From NCBI GenBank assembly GCA_963807355.1, contig CAWEBX010000036.1:1-64000 (forward strand): 64,000 nt of DNA, given 5' to 3'. The notes beneath the pieces were generated by a model. The model made no database searches and was not told where the DNA came from. It saw only the letters and a program-made list of their open reading frames with translations. This DNA is from Nitrobacter sp963807355 (GTDB lineage: Bacteria; Pseudomonadota; Alphaproteobacteria; Rhizobiales; Xanthobacteraceae). Made by a program: the position numbers and the translations under genes. Below, one piece after another: positions 42,614 to 51,848 of the stretch (positions within the stretch are counted from its first letter, which is position 1; every line of letters starts with the position of its first letter).

Positions 42614-43894
42614 TCACTCGTACCGCAGGGCATCGACGGGATCGAGCCGCGCCGCGCGCCATGACGGATAAAGAGTCGCGAGAAACGACAGCGTCAGCGC
42701 CATGATCACAACGGCGCTGGTCTCCCGAACATCGATTTCGGCCGGCAGTTTGGACAGGAAGTAAAGCTCAGGTGAGAACAGCTCCGTGCTGGTAAGCCAT
42801 GAGAGAAATTCGCGGATCGACTCGATATTGAGACAGATCACGAGCCCCACCACAAAGCCGGTAAGCGTGCCGACCACGCCGATTGCCGCCCCCGTGATCA
42901 GGAAGATGCGCATGATCGCTCCCTGAGAAGCCCCCATGGTGCGCAAAATGGCGATATCGCTCCCCTTGTCCTTGACCAGCATGATCAGCCCTGAAACGAT
43001 ATTCAGCGCCGCGACCAGGACAATCAGCGTCAGGATCAGAAACATCACATTGCGTTCGACCTGGAGCGCATTGAAAAACGTCGAATTCCGTTGCCGCCAG
43101 TCGACCAAAAACACCGGCCGGCCCGCGGATTCCGTTACCGATTTGCGGAAGTCATCAATCTTGTCCGGATTGTCCGTATAGACTTCAATCGCGGTGACAT
43201 CATTGGCGCGATTGAAATAAGCCTGCGCTTCCGCCAACGGCATGAACACGAAGGTGGAATCGTATTCGGACATCCCGATCTCGAACACCGCCGCGATCTT
43301 GTAGGGCTTGATGCGCGGAGTCGTGCCCATCGGAGTTACGGCCCCGCGCGGTGCGACCAGCGTCACGCTGTCGCCTGCGTGCAGCGAGAGCTGATCGGCA
43401 AGACGCCGGCCGATGGCCACGCCTTGTCCGTCGTCGAACCCGTCGAGCGTACCCTGTTTGATATTCTGGGCGATGGAGGTGAGATTATTGAGGTCATTAG
43501 CCCGGATGCCCCGGACGAAAACACCGGCGGCATTATACGGCGAAGACGCGAGCGCCTGACCGTCGACGACAGGCGCGGCAAGCCGTATCCCCTGCACTTG
43601 ACTGACACGGTCCGCAACGTCCTTCCAGTCGGTGAGTGGCGACTCCAGCGGCTGAACCAAAAGGTGCCCGTTCAGGCCAAGGATCTTGCTAAGCAGTTCC
43701 GTGCGAAAGCCATTCATGACGGCCATCACGATAATCAGCGTGGCCACGCCGAGCATGATGCCGAGGAACGAGAAGCCGGCTATGACGGAGATGAACCCTT
43801 CCTTCCGCCGCGCTCGCAGGTAGCGCCCGGACAGCATCCATTCAAAGGCGGCAAACGGCTTGGTTCGGAGCGTCTCGTTCATGGTCTCATCCAT
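42614..43894 (-). CDS. lolC: lipoprotein-export permease LolC/E, 426 aa
   Basis: Membrane subunit partner of LolD. It has one N-terminal membrane helix (GFISVIAGFSFLGIMLGVAT), a large periplasmic domain, and three C-terminal helices (MFLILTLIVLVAALNIVSGL, GVVGTLTGFVVGLVICLNIE, and SAVVIMALTLSFLATLYPSW) ending ARLDPVDALRYE, the FtsX/MacB-type finish. Alphaproteobacteria often have one LolF-like permease instead of separate C and E, which this single gene fits. Confidence 0.93.
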   Translation of the reverse strand: MDETMNETLRTKPFAAFEWMLSGRYLRARRKEGFISVIAGFSFLGIMLGVATLIIVMAVMNGFRTELLSKILGLNGHLLVQPLESPLTDWKDVADRVSQVQGIRLAAPVVDGQALASSPYNAAGVFVRGIRANDLNNLTSIAQNIKQGTLDGFDDGQGVAIGRRLADQLSLHAGDSVTLVAPRGAVTPMGTTPRIKPYKIAAVFEIGMSEYDSTFVFMPLAEAQAYFNRANDVTAIEVYTDNPDKIDDFRKSVTESAGRPVFLVDWRQRNSTFFNALQVERNVMFLILTLIVLVAALNIVSGLIMLVKDKGSDIAILRTMGASQGAIMRIFLITGAAIGVVGTLTGFVVGLVICLNIESIREFLSWLTSTELFSPELYFLSKLPAEIDVRETSAVVIMALTLSFLATLYPSWRAARLDPVDALRYE

Positions 43895-43967
43895 CTTTCG
43901 ATAATCCCATGATTCGCGGCCAATTGTGGCCGGAATGGCATTGAATGCCGCGCGCGGTGGATAATCG

Positions 43968-45287
43968 CTACATCATCAACCGCGCAATCGCATCCTCCAA
44001 CGCAACATGCTCTCGCGTCCCGTCGCTCCGTCGCTTGATCTCGACCTTGCCTTCGGCGAGCCCCTTGGGACCTACCATCACCTGCCAGGGAATGCCGATC
44101 AGGTCGGCGGTTGCGAACTTCGCGCCTGCCCGCTGGTCGGTGTCATCGTAAAGCACGTCAACTCCCCTGGCGGAGAGTTCGCGATAGATCCGTTCACATG
44201 CCGCATCAGTATCACTGGCGCCTTGTTTCAGATTCAGGATCGCCACCGCGAACGGCGCCACGGCGTCCGGCCATTTGATGCCCGTCTCATCATGACAGGC
44301 CTCGATGATCGCGCCGACGAGACGAGAGACCCCCACTCCATAGGAGCCGCCATGGATCGGCTGTTCAATGCCGTCGGGGCCAGCCACCAGTGCCTTCATC
44401 GAGTTGGAATACTTGGTGCCGAAATAGAAGATCTGGCCGACCTCAATGCCGCGGGTATGAACGCGTCTCTCTTCCGAAACCTCGCGCTCATAGCGCGACC
44501 CATCATGAACGTCCTCTGTCGCGGCATAGGCTGTGGTCCATTGCTTGACGATCGGCGTCAGATCGCCATCGTAATCCACATCCATGTCAGGTACCGGAAG
44601 ATCGAGAACATCCTTGTCGATATAGACGCCGGATTCTCCGGTCTCGGCGAGAACGATGAATTCATGACTGAGATCGCCCCCGATCGGGCCGGTTTCCGCC
44701 CGCATCGGAATCGCCTTCAATCCCATGCGCGCGAATGTGCGCAAGTAAGCGACGAACATCCTGTTGTAGGATCGCCGCGCGCCAGCTTCATCGATATCGA
44801 AGGAATAGGCATCCTTCATAAGGAATTCGCGGCCGCGCATGACGCCAAAACGGGGACGCTGCTCGTCACGGAACTTCCACTGGATATGGTAGAGGTTGAG
44901 CGGCAGGCTTTTATAGGAACGAATATAGCCGCGGAAGATCTCGGTGATCATTTCCTCGTTGGTCGGACCGAACAGCAGCTCGCGCTTGTGGCGATCCTGA
45001 ATCCGCAACATCTCCGGCCCATAGGCATCGTAACGCCCGCTCTCGCGCCAGAGATCCGCGAGTTGCAGCGTCGGCATCAATAGCTCGATCGCGCCGGCGC
45101 GGTTCTGCTCCTCGCGCACGATCGCCTCGATCTTCTTGAGCACCCGAAGACCCAGTGGCAGCCAGGCATAAATGCCGGCCGCCTCCTGGCGTATCATGCC
45201 CGCCCGCAGCATCAGCCGGTGCGAGACGATCTCGGCTTCCTTCGGGGTCTCCTTCAGAATCGGCAAAAAGAAGCGCGACAATCGCAT
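43968..45287 (-). CDS. proS: prolyl-tRNA synthetase, short form, 439 aa
   Basis: Class II synthetase. Motif 1 region RLMLRAGMIRQEAAGIYAWL, motif 2 YHIQWKFRDEQRPRFGVMRG, motif 3 GGSYGVGVSRLVGAIIEA. At 439 aa it lacks the roughly 180-residue editing insertion of the long form, as is normal in alphaproteobacteria. The C-terminal anticodon domain ends REHVALEDAIARLMM. It is upstream of lolC by 73 bp on the same strand. Confidence 0.97.
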   Translation of the reverse strand: MRLSRFFLPILKETPKEAEIVSHRLMLRAGMIRQEAAGIYAWLPLGLRVLKKIEAIVREEQNRAGAIELLMPTLQLADLWRESGRYDAYGPEMLRIQDRHKRELLFGPTNEEMITEIFRGYIRSYKSLPLNLYHIQWKFRDEQRPRFGVMRGREFLMKDAYSFDIDEAGARRSYNRMFVAYLRTFARMGLKAIPMRAETGPIGGDLSHEFIVLAETGESGVYIDKDVLDLPVPDMDVDYDGDLTPIVKQWTTAYAATEDVHDGSRYEREVSEERRVHTRGIEVGQIFYFGTKYSNSMKALVAGPDGIEQPIHGGSYGVGVSRLVGAIIEACHDETGIKWPDAVAPFAVAILNLKQGASDTDAACERIYRELSARGVDVLYDDTDQRAGAKFATADLIGIPWQVMVGPKGLAEGKVEIKRRSDGTREHVALEDAIARLMM

Positions 45288-45436
45288 GGGCAGGCCTGGA
45301 ATCGCTTGGGGACACGGACGCTAGCAGTGAAACCGGATCGGCCAGCAAAATACAAGGTCTGCAAGACGACAAGCCGCGCAAAAGCGACGGAATTTCACGT
45401 TTTCGGAGTCAGTCGAAAGAATAAAGCAGAGTTTGA

Positions 45437-45451
45437 TTCAACGCAGTTGAA
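45437..45451 (-). terminator. small hairpin at the end of the copper cluster
   Basis: Stem TTCAAC/GTTGAA with loop GCA, enclosed by AGAGT (45428-45432) and ACTCT (45456-45460), just after the CopCD stop. A T-run is lacking, so termination is a guess. Confidence 0.35.
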
Positions 45452-45458
45452 ACGGACT

Positions 45459-47034
45459 CTAATGGATCTGAATCTCTGCCTCGGCATGAAATTGATCGAA
45501 ATCCGAGATCAGCACATCGAGTGCGAGAGTCCATCGCCCGGCGACCGGGATCGCCATCGAAACCTGCCATTGTCCTTCGCCGGAGGACCTCGCTTCAGCA
45601 ATCGAGGCCTCGACACCGTTCTCCTGACTGGACAGCGTCACGGAAACGGCCTTGGCGGCAAGCACCTGCTCGTCCGGTGTCCGCAACTGGATGGCAATAC
45701 TGACAGGACCGGACCGGCCACGTGACACCGGTAATGTCCGCCATCAAGCGTTCGGTATGAACGTGCGTAAACAGGGGTTGGGCGGCGAGAAGGGCGCGAG
45801 GCGGAGGTGTGAAACGCCAAAGTCCGACGACGCCGAGGATGCCGACCACCAGGACCAGTTCGGCAATGATCGTCCGTCGCATGAGACGGCGAGACTTGTC
45901 CCGGCCCTCCCCGACCTGCGGAGTAAGAGACAGCCGATTCCAGAGCGCTATCGCCAGCAGCAGTGCTATCAGCATGAGCTTGATCGCGAGAACGCGGCCA
46001 TAGCTCGTCGTCCACAACGCGTCCGGCCGCTCGAGTTGCACGACGGCGAGCAGCAGCCCGCTCGCCAGCAGCGCTGCGACAGCGAAGGGGATGACCCACG
46101 AAAACCGCTTCAGGACCTCAATCGCGGCCTGGCGAGGCCCGCGCATCGCCAGCGCGAGCGGAGCCAGCGACCCGACCCAGAATGCCAGAGCAATGCCGTG
46201 CACAAACACCGCGGGCGCGGTGAGCCATCGCGGCGAAGCCGTGGCAGCATGACCGGTCGTCGCCAGCGCCAATCCGACACCCAACAGAGCGCCGAGCGAC
46301 ATCACCCTGGCGCAGGTCCCGCCGACCCGATGCGATAGCGAGGCCAGCAGCAAGGCCGCGGCCGCGATCACGGCCGACAACCCGAACGAGCCGTGAGCGC
46401 CTACGATCCACACCTCCGGGTCCGGTAACGACGATAACGGCAACGCCAGGGCATCGAGCCCTCGCAGCCCTACACCAATTGCCAAACTGCCCAATGCGAC
46501 CAGATCGATGACGTTACCGATGACGCGCACGGCAGGCGCGGACGGTGCTTGCATCCATGCGACGAAGAACGCGCCGCCAACGCCGACGAACAAGCCGAGA
46601 TAGACGGTTACCCGCGTCAGCCAGATCGCGCCGCGAAGCAGCGCGTCGTCCGAGCGCATCGCTTGCGGTGCATTCGCGCCACGCTGGCCAATCCAAAATG
46701 TCGTGGAGCCGCCCACCGGATGACCATCGGCCGAAACCACACGCCAGCTGATGACGTGCGCGCCGTTGTCCAGCTTCGCCGGCGTGAGGATAAGCTGCGC
46801 GCCGTCGCGGCGAATCCGCGTGACGCTCTCAGCCGCTCCGCTCTCATCAACGATCCGGATCGTCAGCGGCTCGACGGGCTCGTTGAACGTCAGCGTCAGG
46901 GCCGCCGGCGAACGTGCCAACAGAGCGCCTTCCGCGGGATCACTGGCTATCAGGCTGGCGTGGGCCCAAGCCGCCGACGACAAAAGCACTGTCATCAACA
47001 GCCAGCACCACACCACCTTCGCGAAACGTCTCAC
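45459..47034 (-). pseudogene. CopC-CopD fusion copper protein, one-base insertion near the C-terminus
   Basis: After a signal peptide, the N-terminal CopC domain (AHASLIASDPAEGALLARSP, TRIRRDGAQLILTPAKLDNG, SADGHPVGGSTTFWIG) carries the copper-ligand His at its mature start. Eight or so membrane helices of CopD follow. Near 45728 an extra base shifts the frame, and the soluble end VSIAIQLRTPDEQVLAAKAV, GQWQVSMAIPVAGRWTLALD lies in the other frame to 45459. That end looks like a YtkA-type beta domain. The role is copper handling across the inner membrane. As written, the last 85 residues are replaced by a short wrong tail. Confidence 0.8.
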
Positions 47035-47046
47035 CGACGATGAGTC

Positions 47047-47580
47047 TCAGCGCTTGGCTTTCAGCCGAACCACCGGCGCAGGCTTGTGCAGTCCGTCGGG
47101 GACCTGTCCGGCCTGTGGGATTTCGATCCAGCGCTCGACCCCCTCTTCGCACTCCTGCACGGCGGAAAAATAGAGGTTCTGCCCCGCCTGGCCCGGAAGT
47201 CGGACGACCAGACCGAACGTATCATAGAGGCTGTCCGGCAATGGACCCCCACGCCAGGCGACCTCATCCACGACATCTGTGATGGTATTTCCGTGTGGTC
47301 CTTGCGCCGGCGTTTCGAGCTTTCTGCTCTTGATTTCGACATTCCAGCCCGTCTTCATCTGCGGCTTCGCCGACAGAATGCCTTCCGGCAGCTTGATCCG
47401 CAGCGCTGTGGTCGCGCTGCCGTTGCAGCCGTGCGGCACGGTAAAGGTGAGATGTGCATAGCTGTCCGCGGGTGCATCCGCCGGCTGGACCGTGACATGC
47501 GCCAGCGCTGCGTTACACGAGATGATTGCGGCAGCCGCCGCAACGGCCGAACCTATCCACGATCCTAACGCGCGCGTCAC
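47047..47580 (-). CDS. YcnI-like (DUF1775) periplasmic copper protein, 177 aa
   Basis: GTG at 47580 overlaps the PCuAC stop (GTGA). The signal peptide ends ...NAALA, and the mature protein starts HVTVQPADAPADSYAHLTFT, where the first His is the copper-binding residue of YcnI domains. VPHGCNGSATTALRIKLPEG and MKTGWNVEIKSRKLE follow, then EVAWRGGPLPDSLYDTFGLV. The frame is intact. Proteins of this family bind Cu(II) and usually sit beside CopC/CopD and PCuAC genes, as here. Confidence 0.88.
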   Translation of the reverse strand: MTRALGSWIGSAVAAAAAIISCNAALAHVTVQPADAPADSYAHLTFTVPHGCNGSATTALRIKLPEGILSAKPQMKTGWNVEIKSRKLETPAQGPHGNTITDVVDEVAWRGGPLPDSLYDTFGLVVRLPGQAGQNLYFSAVQECEEGVERWIEIPQAGQVPDGLHKPAPVVRLKAKR

Positions 47581-48119
47581 TTCTCGCCTCCATCCTGTGA
47601 ATGATCCGGCATCTTTTTCATCATCGCTCCACCGGCCGGCACGCCCGGCGCTCGCGCGCCGATGCCTTCCACATCGAGCGTGACCGCGACGTTGCCGGCC
47701 TTTTCGAATTCGAGCGTCACCGGCACCTTTTCACCCTTTTTGAAGGGATGCTTGAGATCGACCAACATCAGGTGATAGCCGCCCGGCTCCAGCTTGACCG
47801 TCTTGCCCGGCTCGACGGTGAGGCCACCCTCGACCTGATGCATTTTCATCACGCCGTTGCTCATGCTCATTTGATGAACTTCGAGCTTGCCGGCTGCATC
47901 GGTCGAACCGCCGACAAGTTTATCGGCAACCGCACCTTTGTTCTCGATGGTGAGATATCCGGTACCGACCTTGGCGCCGCCCGCCGTGGCACGAGTTCAG
48001 GGCTGAGAAATCACCAGATCGCCGACGCTGGCGGATTCAGCGTGGACCGGCATCACCAGGCCAAGCGCAGCGACCGCCACGGCGCCGATGATGCCGCGAA
48101 GCGCCAAACATGATTTCAT
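47577..48119 (-). pseudogene. PCuAC copper chaperone with an in-frame TGA
   Basis: PCuAC carries Cu(I) to cytochrome oxidase CuA in the periplasm. ATG at 48119, after AAGGAG, opens MKSCLALRGIIGAVAVAALG, a signal peptide, then VGDLVISQP, TGA at 47997-47999, and TRATAGGAKVGTGYLTIENK in the same frame. Trp is expected at the TGA, so one G to A change explains it. The Met/His copper site is H-x10-M-x-H-like (EVHQMSMSNGVMKMHQVEGG). A second start after the stop (MSMSNG) would lack the signal peptide. Confidence 0.88.
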
Positions 48120-48203
48120 CACATTCTCCTTTTGGTTCTGTCACAATAGGACCGTTCGATCATAAGCACTGGTCGAAAAATGCAGATGTGCGCGTACAGG
48201 CGC

Positions 48204-50398
48204 TCACCATCGCACCTTGAACCCAGCATAGACCGCACGCCCAAATCCAGGTTCAAACAATGGTGAGTTGGCGTTAGCGCGATCGATGATCGAGCTGGAA
48301 GCGATGTAGGCCTTGTTGCCGATGTTGCGTGCCTCGACGTAGCCAGAATACCTGCCGCCATCGTCAAAACCGGTTTTCAGTCCATAAATCGCATAGCCGT
48401 CCGTGCTCAGCGTGTTCGCGCTGTCCACATAATAGCCTTGCGGCACCCATTCGATATTCGGACCGATGTAGTACCCGTTCGGATGCTTGTAGAGCAGTTC
48501 GCCTCGGACGAAGTGGCGCGGCGCTCCAGGCAGCAGATTGTTGCCGAACACCGGATCATTGTTGAAACGGAAATCGCTGAAGGTATAGGCAATGTTGAGC
48601 CAGAGCCGGTCCGGCCGATCGCCGCGCACGAAAAGATTGCGGAAGATCGCCGCGCCTGCGCCGGCCTCGATGCCCTGATGCATCGTGCGATCAGCGTTGG
48701 TGACGTTGCAGTTACCGAACGCGCTGAATAGACAAAGCAGTTCGTTGTCGATCTGCGCCCGGTAGTACGTCAGCTCCCAAGTGGCGTCAGGCCGCCCCGC
48801 GCGCGTGCCGATCTCGTAGGTCGTCGCGCGCTGCGGCCGAATGCTGGTAAAAGGAATGGTCGGAATGATCCCGGGACCGATTGCACTCTCGCCGTAGCTC
48901 GGCACCTCCGCGCTGCGCGAGATGTTGGCAAAAGCCTGCCAGGTCGGGTCGATCTGCCACAATAACCCGCCTTTCGGGCTCCACAGGCTGAACTCCGTCC
49001 GCCCCGATTGATCGCCGTCGCTCAGGAGGCGGTCTTGCCTGTCGCGCGTCGCGTAAAGAAACTGCGTGCCCGCGACCGCGGCGACGTTCGGCAGGAAATA
49101 GAACGAATCCTCGGCATAGACCGAAGTGTTCTTCGAGCGATCGATCGACGACCACAGCAGCGCACCCCTCTGGCCGGCGAGATTGGCGAACTGTTGATTG
49201 TCGATCCGGCCATTGATCACGTTGACGCCCGCCACCAGCCGGTTGCGGAAGCCATTGATCACGCGGTCATCGACCGCTCGCACGAACGCGCCATAGTCCT
49301 GATAGTGATAATCAAGCCATTGGAAGATCGGGTGCATCAGATGGCGATCGATCCCGAACGCACCGAACTCCACCGTCGTATTATCGAACCGCATGGTGGT
49401 CTTGTTACCTATACGCACGGAATCGATATTTCGCTGCCAGTCGCCGAGTTCCAGCGGCGGTCTCAGGTGACGTCAGCGCCGAAAACTTGCTGACGCTGCC
49501 GGGGATGCGTTGCCGCACACTGTTGGCGTTAAGATAAAACCGCGTCTCGAAATCCGGCGAGAATTGATAGCCGACGTTGCCGCTGAGGCGCGTCGCCTGG
49601 CCGAAGCTGTGATCGCGAAATCCATCGCTGCTCTGCGTCGCAGCCGTGATAAAGCCATCCCACGGACCGTTGTTGCCCCCGGCTTTGGCCTGCAGCCGCC
49701 GGAAGCCGAAAGCACCGGCATCGACGCTGACGCCGTTGATGAAGGGATCGCGGCCGGACGGCGTCACAAAATTGATGGCGCCGCCGAGGGAATTGGCGCC
49801 GAAGCGCAGCGCATTGCCACCCTTGAAGACTTCGACATACTTATAGGCGGTCGGATCGATTTCCTGGAAATCACCATAGCCGTCGGCCGTGTTGATCGGG
49901 ATTCCGTCCATATAGAGCTGCACGCCACGTAGATGGAAGTTACGCGACAAGCCCGAACCTCGGATCGACAGCCGGGTGTCGTCGCCCCATTTCGGCTGGA
50001 CGAACACGCCGGGCACGTATTCCAGCACGTCCTTGATAGTGTTGGCGACGGTCGAGTTCTTGTAGGAATCGGCCGTCACTAGCGCGACGCCGCCGGGCGT
50101 CTGTTGGATTTCCCGCAGCGCCTGCTGCGCGGTTAGGGACCGCCAACGATCCGGGGACGGCTGCCGGAGCAGCGGCCTGCGAAGGGGTCTGTGCATGACG
50201 AACGGCCTGATTTGACCGCGGCGTGCTTCGCATGGCGCGCTTCAACTGAGGTTTGTCGGGCTGGGCCGCCATGACTGTTACCGCCGGCAGCGTTACTCCG
50301 GATTGCGCGAAAGCCGCGGCAGGCAACATGATCGCAACGGACGTCGCGAGCACACGGCGAAGCTCGCTGCCTCCGACGGAGGCAAGGCAATTGAACAT
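48204..50398 (-). pseudogene. TonB-dependent outer-membrane receptor, two frameshifts
   Basis: The N-terminus MFNCLASVGGSELRRVLATS has a signal peptide, then a proline/alanine linker. An extra base near 50134 shifts frame into the plug domain (TIKDVLEYVPGVFVQPKWGD, TRLSIRGSGLSRNFHLRGVQ, GGAINFVTPSGRDPF). Another extra base near 49451 shifts into the barrel (RNIDSVRIGNKTTMRFDNTT to the final YAGFKVRW). It resembles copper or catecholate receptors (OprC/FecA-like). The copper neighbours suggest copper, but the ligand is not shown by sequence. It is about 720 aa if repaired. Confidence 0.82.
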
Positions 50399-50488
50399 GA
50401 TAATTTACCTGATGCCGGACATTCGCCCGGAGCGTTCGAACGGATTCGGATCGCTGCAAGATCGCAGCAATCGTTCAAAATTCACCGA

Positions 50489-50860
50489 TCAGGAAATAAC
50501 GGGAGGGCCACGCGCTTGCGCGTTGGAGCCGACCGCCGATGGCGGCAGGACGAAGGTCAGATCGCGCCAGCGGACCGCGTTGGCAATCCGTTCGACCTCG
50601 ACAATGGAGGCTTGCGGGTCAGCAGTCGGGGTCGCGCTACTGCCGACGCAGCATAATGTACAGCACGCGCCGCTTGCCTTTTGATGGTCCGCCTGACCGT
50701 CTTGCGAAATGCTGCCGTCAGTGGCGTGGGAACAGATGGCGCCCGCAGTCGGATCACCCGTCGTGTTGCTCAACGCCCGGCAGGCGGCGATTGGTGCGAA
50801 AATCTGCACCAGCATCGCAAACATGACGATCGGAAGAAGCCTTCCCAGCCGCCGTCGCAT
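50489..50860 (-). CDS. DUF2946-like secreted protein, 123 aa
   Basis: ATG at 50860 opens MRRRLGRLLPIVMFAMLVQI, a signal peptide or single helix. The middle has a Cys-rich cluster SGACCTLCCVGSS preceded by ADHQKASG, and the end is FVLPPSAVGSNAQARGPPVI. The Cys cluster and the hydrophobic head match DUF2946, a family commonly next to copper-type TonB receptors. It is likely the first gene of the copper operon, 90 bp upstream of the receptor. Confidence 0.75.
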   Translation of the reverse strand: MRRRLGRLLPIVMFAMLVQIFAPIAACRALSNTTGDPTAGAICSHATDGSISQDGQADHQKASGACCTLCCVGSSATPTADPQASIVEVERIANAVRWRDLTFVLPPSAVGSNAQARGPPVIS

Positions 50861-51066
50861 GATCCCCTCAGCCGTTCGCGTTGAGAGCTACCATGGCCGG
50901 AGTTGAGTGTCGAGCCGATATCCTACAGGTCGGCGGACGGGTGTACGAGCGAATACAAGACCACAACGCTCTGCGGTTTCGTATTCTAACGCTGGCCCGG
51001 CCTTTCTCTTGAATGCACCAGTATCCGACGCCGCGCTGGGACAGCGCGCACAGTGCTTCGCGAAAG
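50861..51066. other. intergenic region upstream of the copper cluster
   Basis: It holds the probable copper-operon promoter. I see no clear CueR- or CsoR-type operator and no gene. A short frame on the plus strand (50907-51164) overlaps DUF1467 antisense and is rejected. Confidence 0.35.
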
Positions 51067-51342
51067 CTAATCCGAAAAACCCATCAGTCGCGACAACCGC
51101 GCCACATTCAGCAGGCCTGAATAATACGCCCAGGCCGCGATACCATAGAGCGTCAGTGAAATAATCGTGGTCCAGATCACTTTGCGCAGCATCAACGCCC
51201 TCACAGGGGCTCCGGGATCGGTGCCCGGAGCATGCTCGCCGTCTTCATGCTGGCTTCGCACACCGAACGGCAGCATCAGAAACAGCGTTATCCACCAGAA
51301 GACAAAATAGATCGCAACACCGGAGAAAATTGCGGAAACCAT
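51067..51342 (-). CDS. DUF1467 membrane protein, 91 aa
   Basis: Two membrane helices: VSAIFSGVAIYFVFWWITLF at the start and IWTTIISLTLYGIAAWAYYS near the end. Between them lies a cytosolic loop with the family feature PFGVRSQHEDGEHAPGTDPG. The start overlaps the epimerase stop (TGATG). DUF1467 genes regularly sit beside methylmalonyl-CoA epimerase in alphaproteobacteria. The function is unknown. Confidence 0.88.
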   Translation of the reverse strand: MVSAIFSGVAIYFVFWWITLFLMLPFGVRSQHEDGEHAPGTDPGAPVRALMLRKVIWTTIISLTLYGIAAWAYYSGLLNVARLSRLMGFSD

Positions 51343-51746
51343 CAGGATTGCTCGATCTCGACAAGCGCGCCGGAAAAGTCTTTCGGATGGAAGAAAAGCA
51401 CCGGCTTGCCATGCGCACCAATCTTGGGCTCGCCGTCGCCGAGAACGCGCGCGCCCTCTGCTATTAGAATATCACGAGTCGCGACGATGTCAGGAACCTC
51501 ATAGCAGACATGGTGAATACCGCCATCCGCATTACGCTCGACAAACTTCGCAATCGGAGACGTCTCGCCGAGCGGCTGAATGAACTCGATCTTCGTATTT
51601 GGCAGAACCGCGAACACTGTGATCACCCCATGCTCGGGCAACGGCAGCGCGGCAGAAATTTCCGCGCCGAAGGCGACGCCGTAAATCTTTGCCGCCTTTT
51701 CGGCATCTCTGACGGCGATAGCCACATGATTGAGCCTACCCAGCAT
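51342..51746 (-). CDS. mce: methylmalonyl-CoA epimerase, 134 aa
   Basis: VOC-fold metal enzyme interconverting (R)- and (S)-methylmalonyl-CoA for propionate use. ATG at 51746 gives MLGRLNHVAIAVRDAEKAAK. Metal ligands are expected in LNHVAIAV (His), IEFIQPLGE (Glu), GGIHHVCYEV (His) and GALVEIEQS (Glu). The upstream 20 codons from 51806 are not family-like. It sits between an RNase J gene and DUF1467. Confidence 0.92.
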   Translation of the reverse strand: MLGRLNHVAIAVRDAEKAAKIYGVAFGAEISAALPLPEHGVITVFAVLPNTKIEFIQPLGETSPIAKFVERNADGGIHHVCYEVPDIVATRDILIAEGARVLGDGEPKIGAHGKPVLFFHPKDFSGALVEIEQS

Positions 51747-51848
51747 GTCATCCCGCAATGCAATGGTTGGATTTAGTTTCGGCACCTGCACCACATCCAC
51801 CTTCACGTCCGGGAAAACACCGTCAAGGGGCGGCGCTAATCCACTGCA

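Noticed and set aside
47997..47999. UGA recoding as Trp or selenocysteine
   Set aside because: TGA is the normal stop of many intact genes here (for example birA, mce, lolC), and lpxD carries TAA, so one recoding rule cannot explain both. No hairpin typical of selenocysteine insertion follows.
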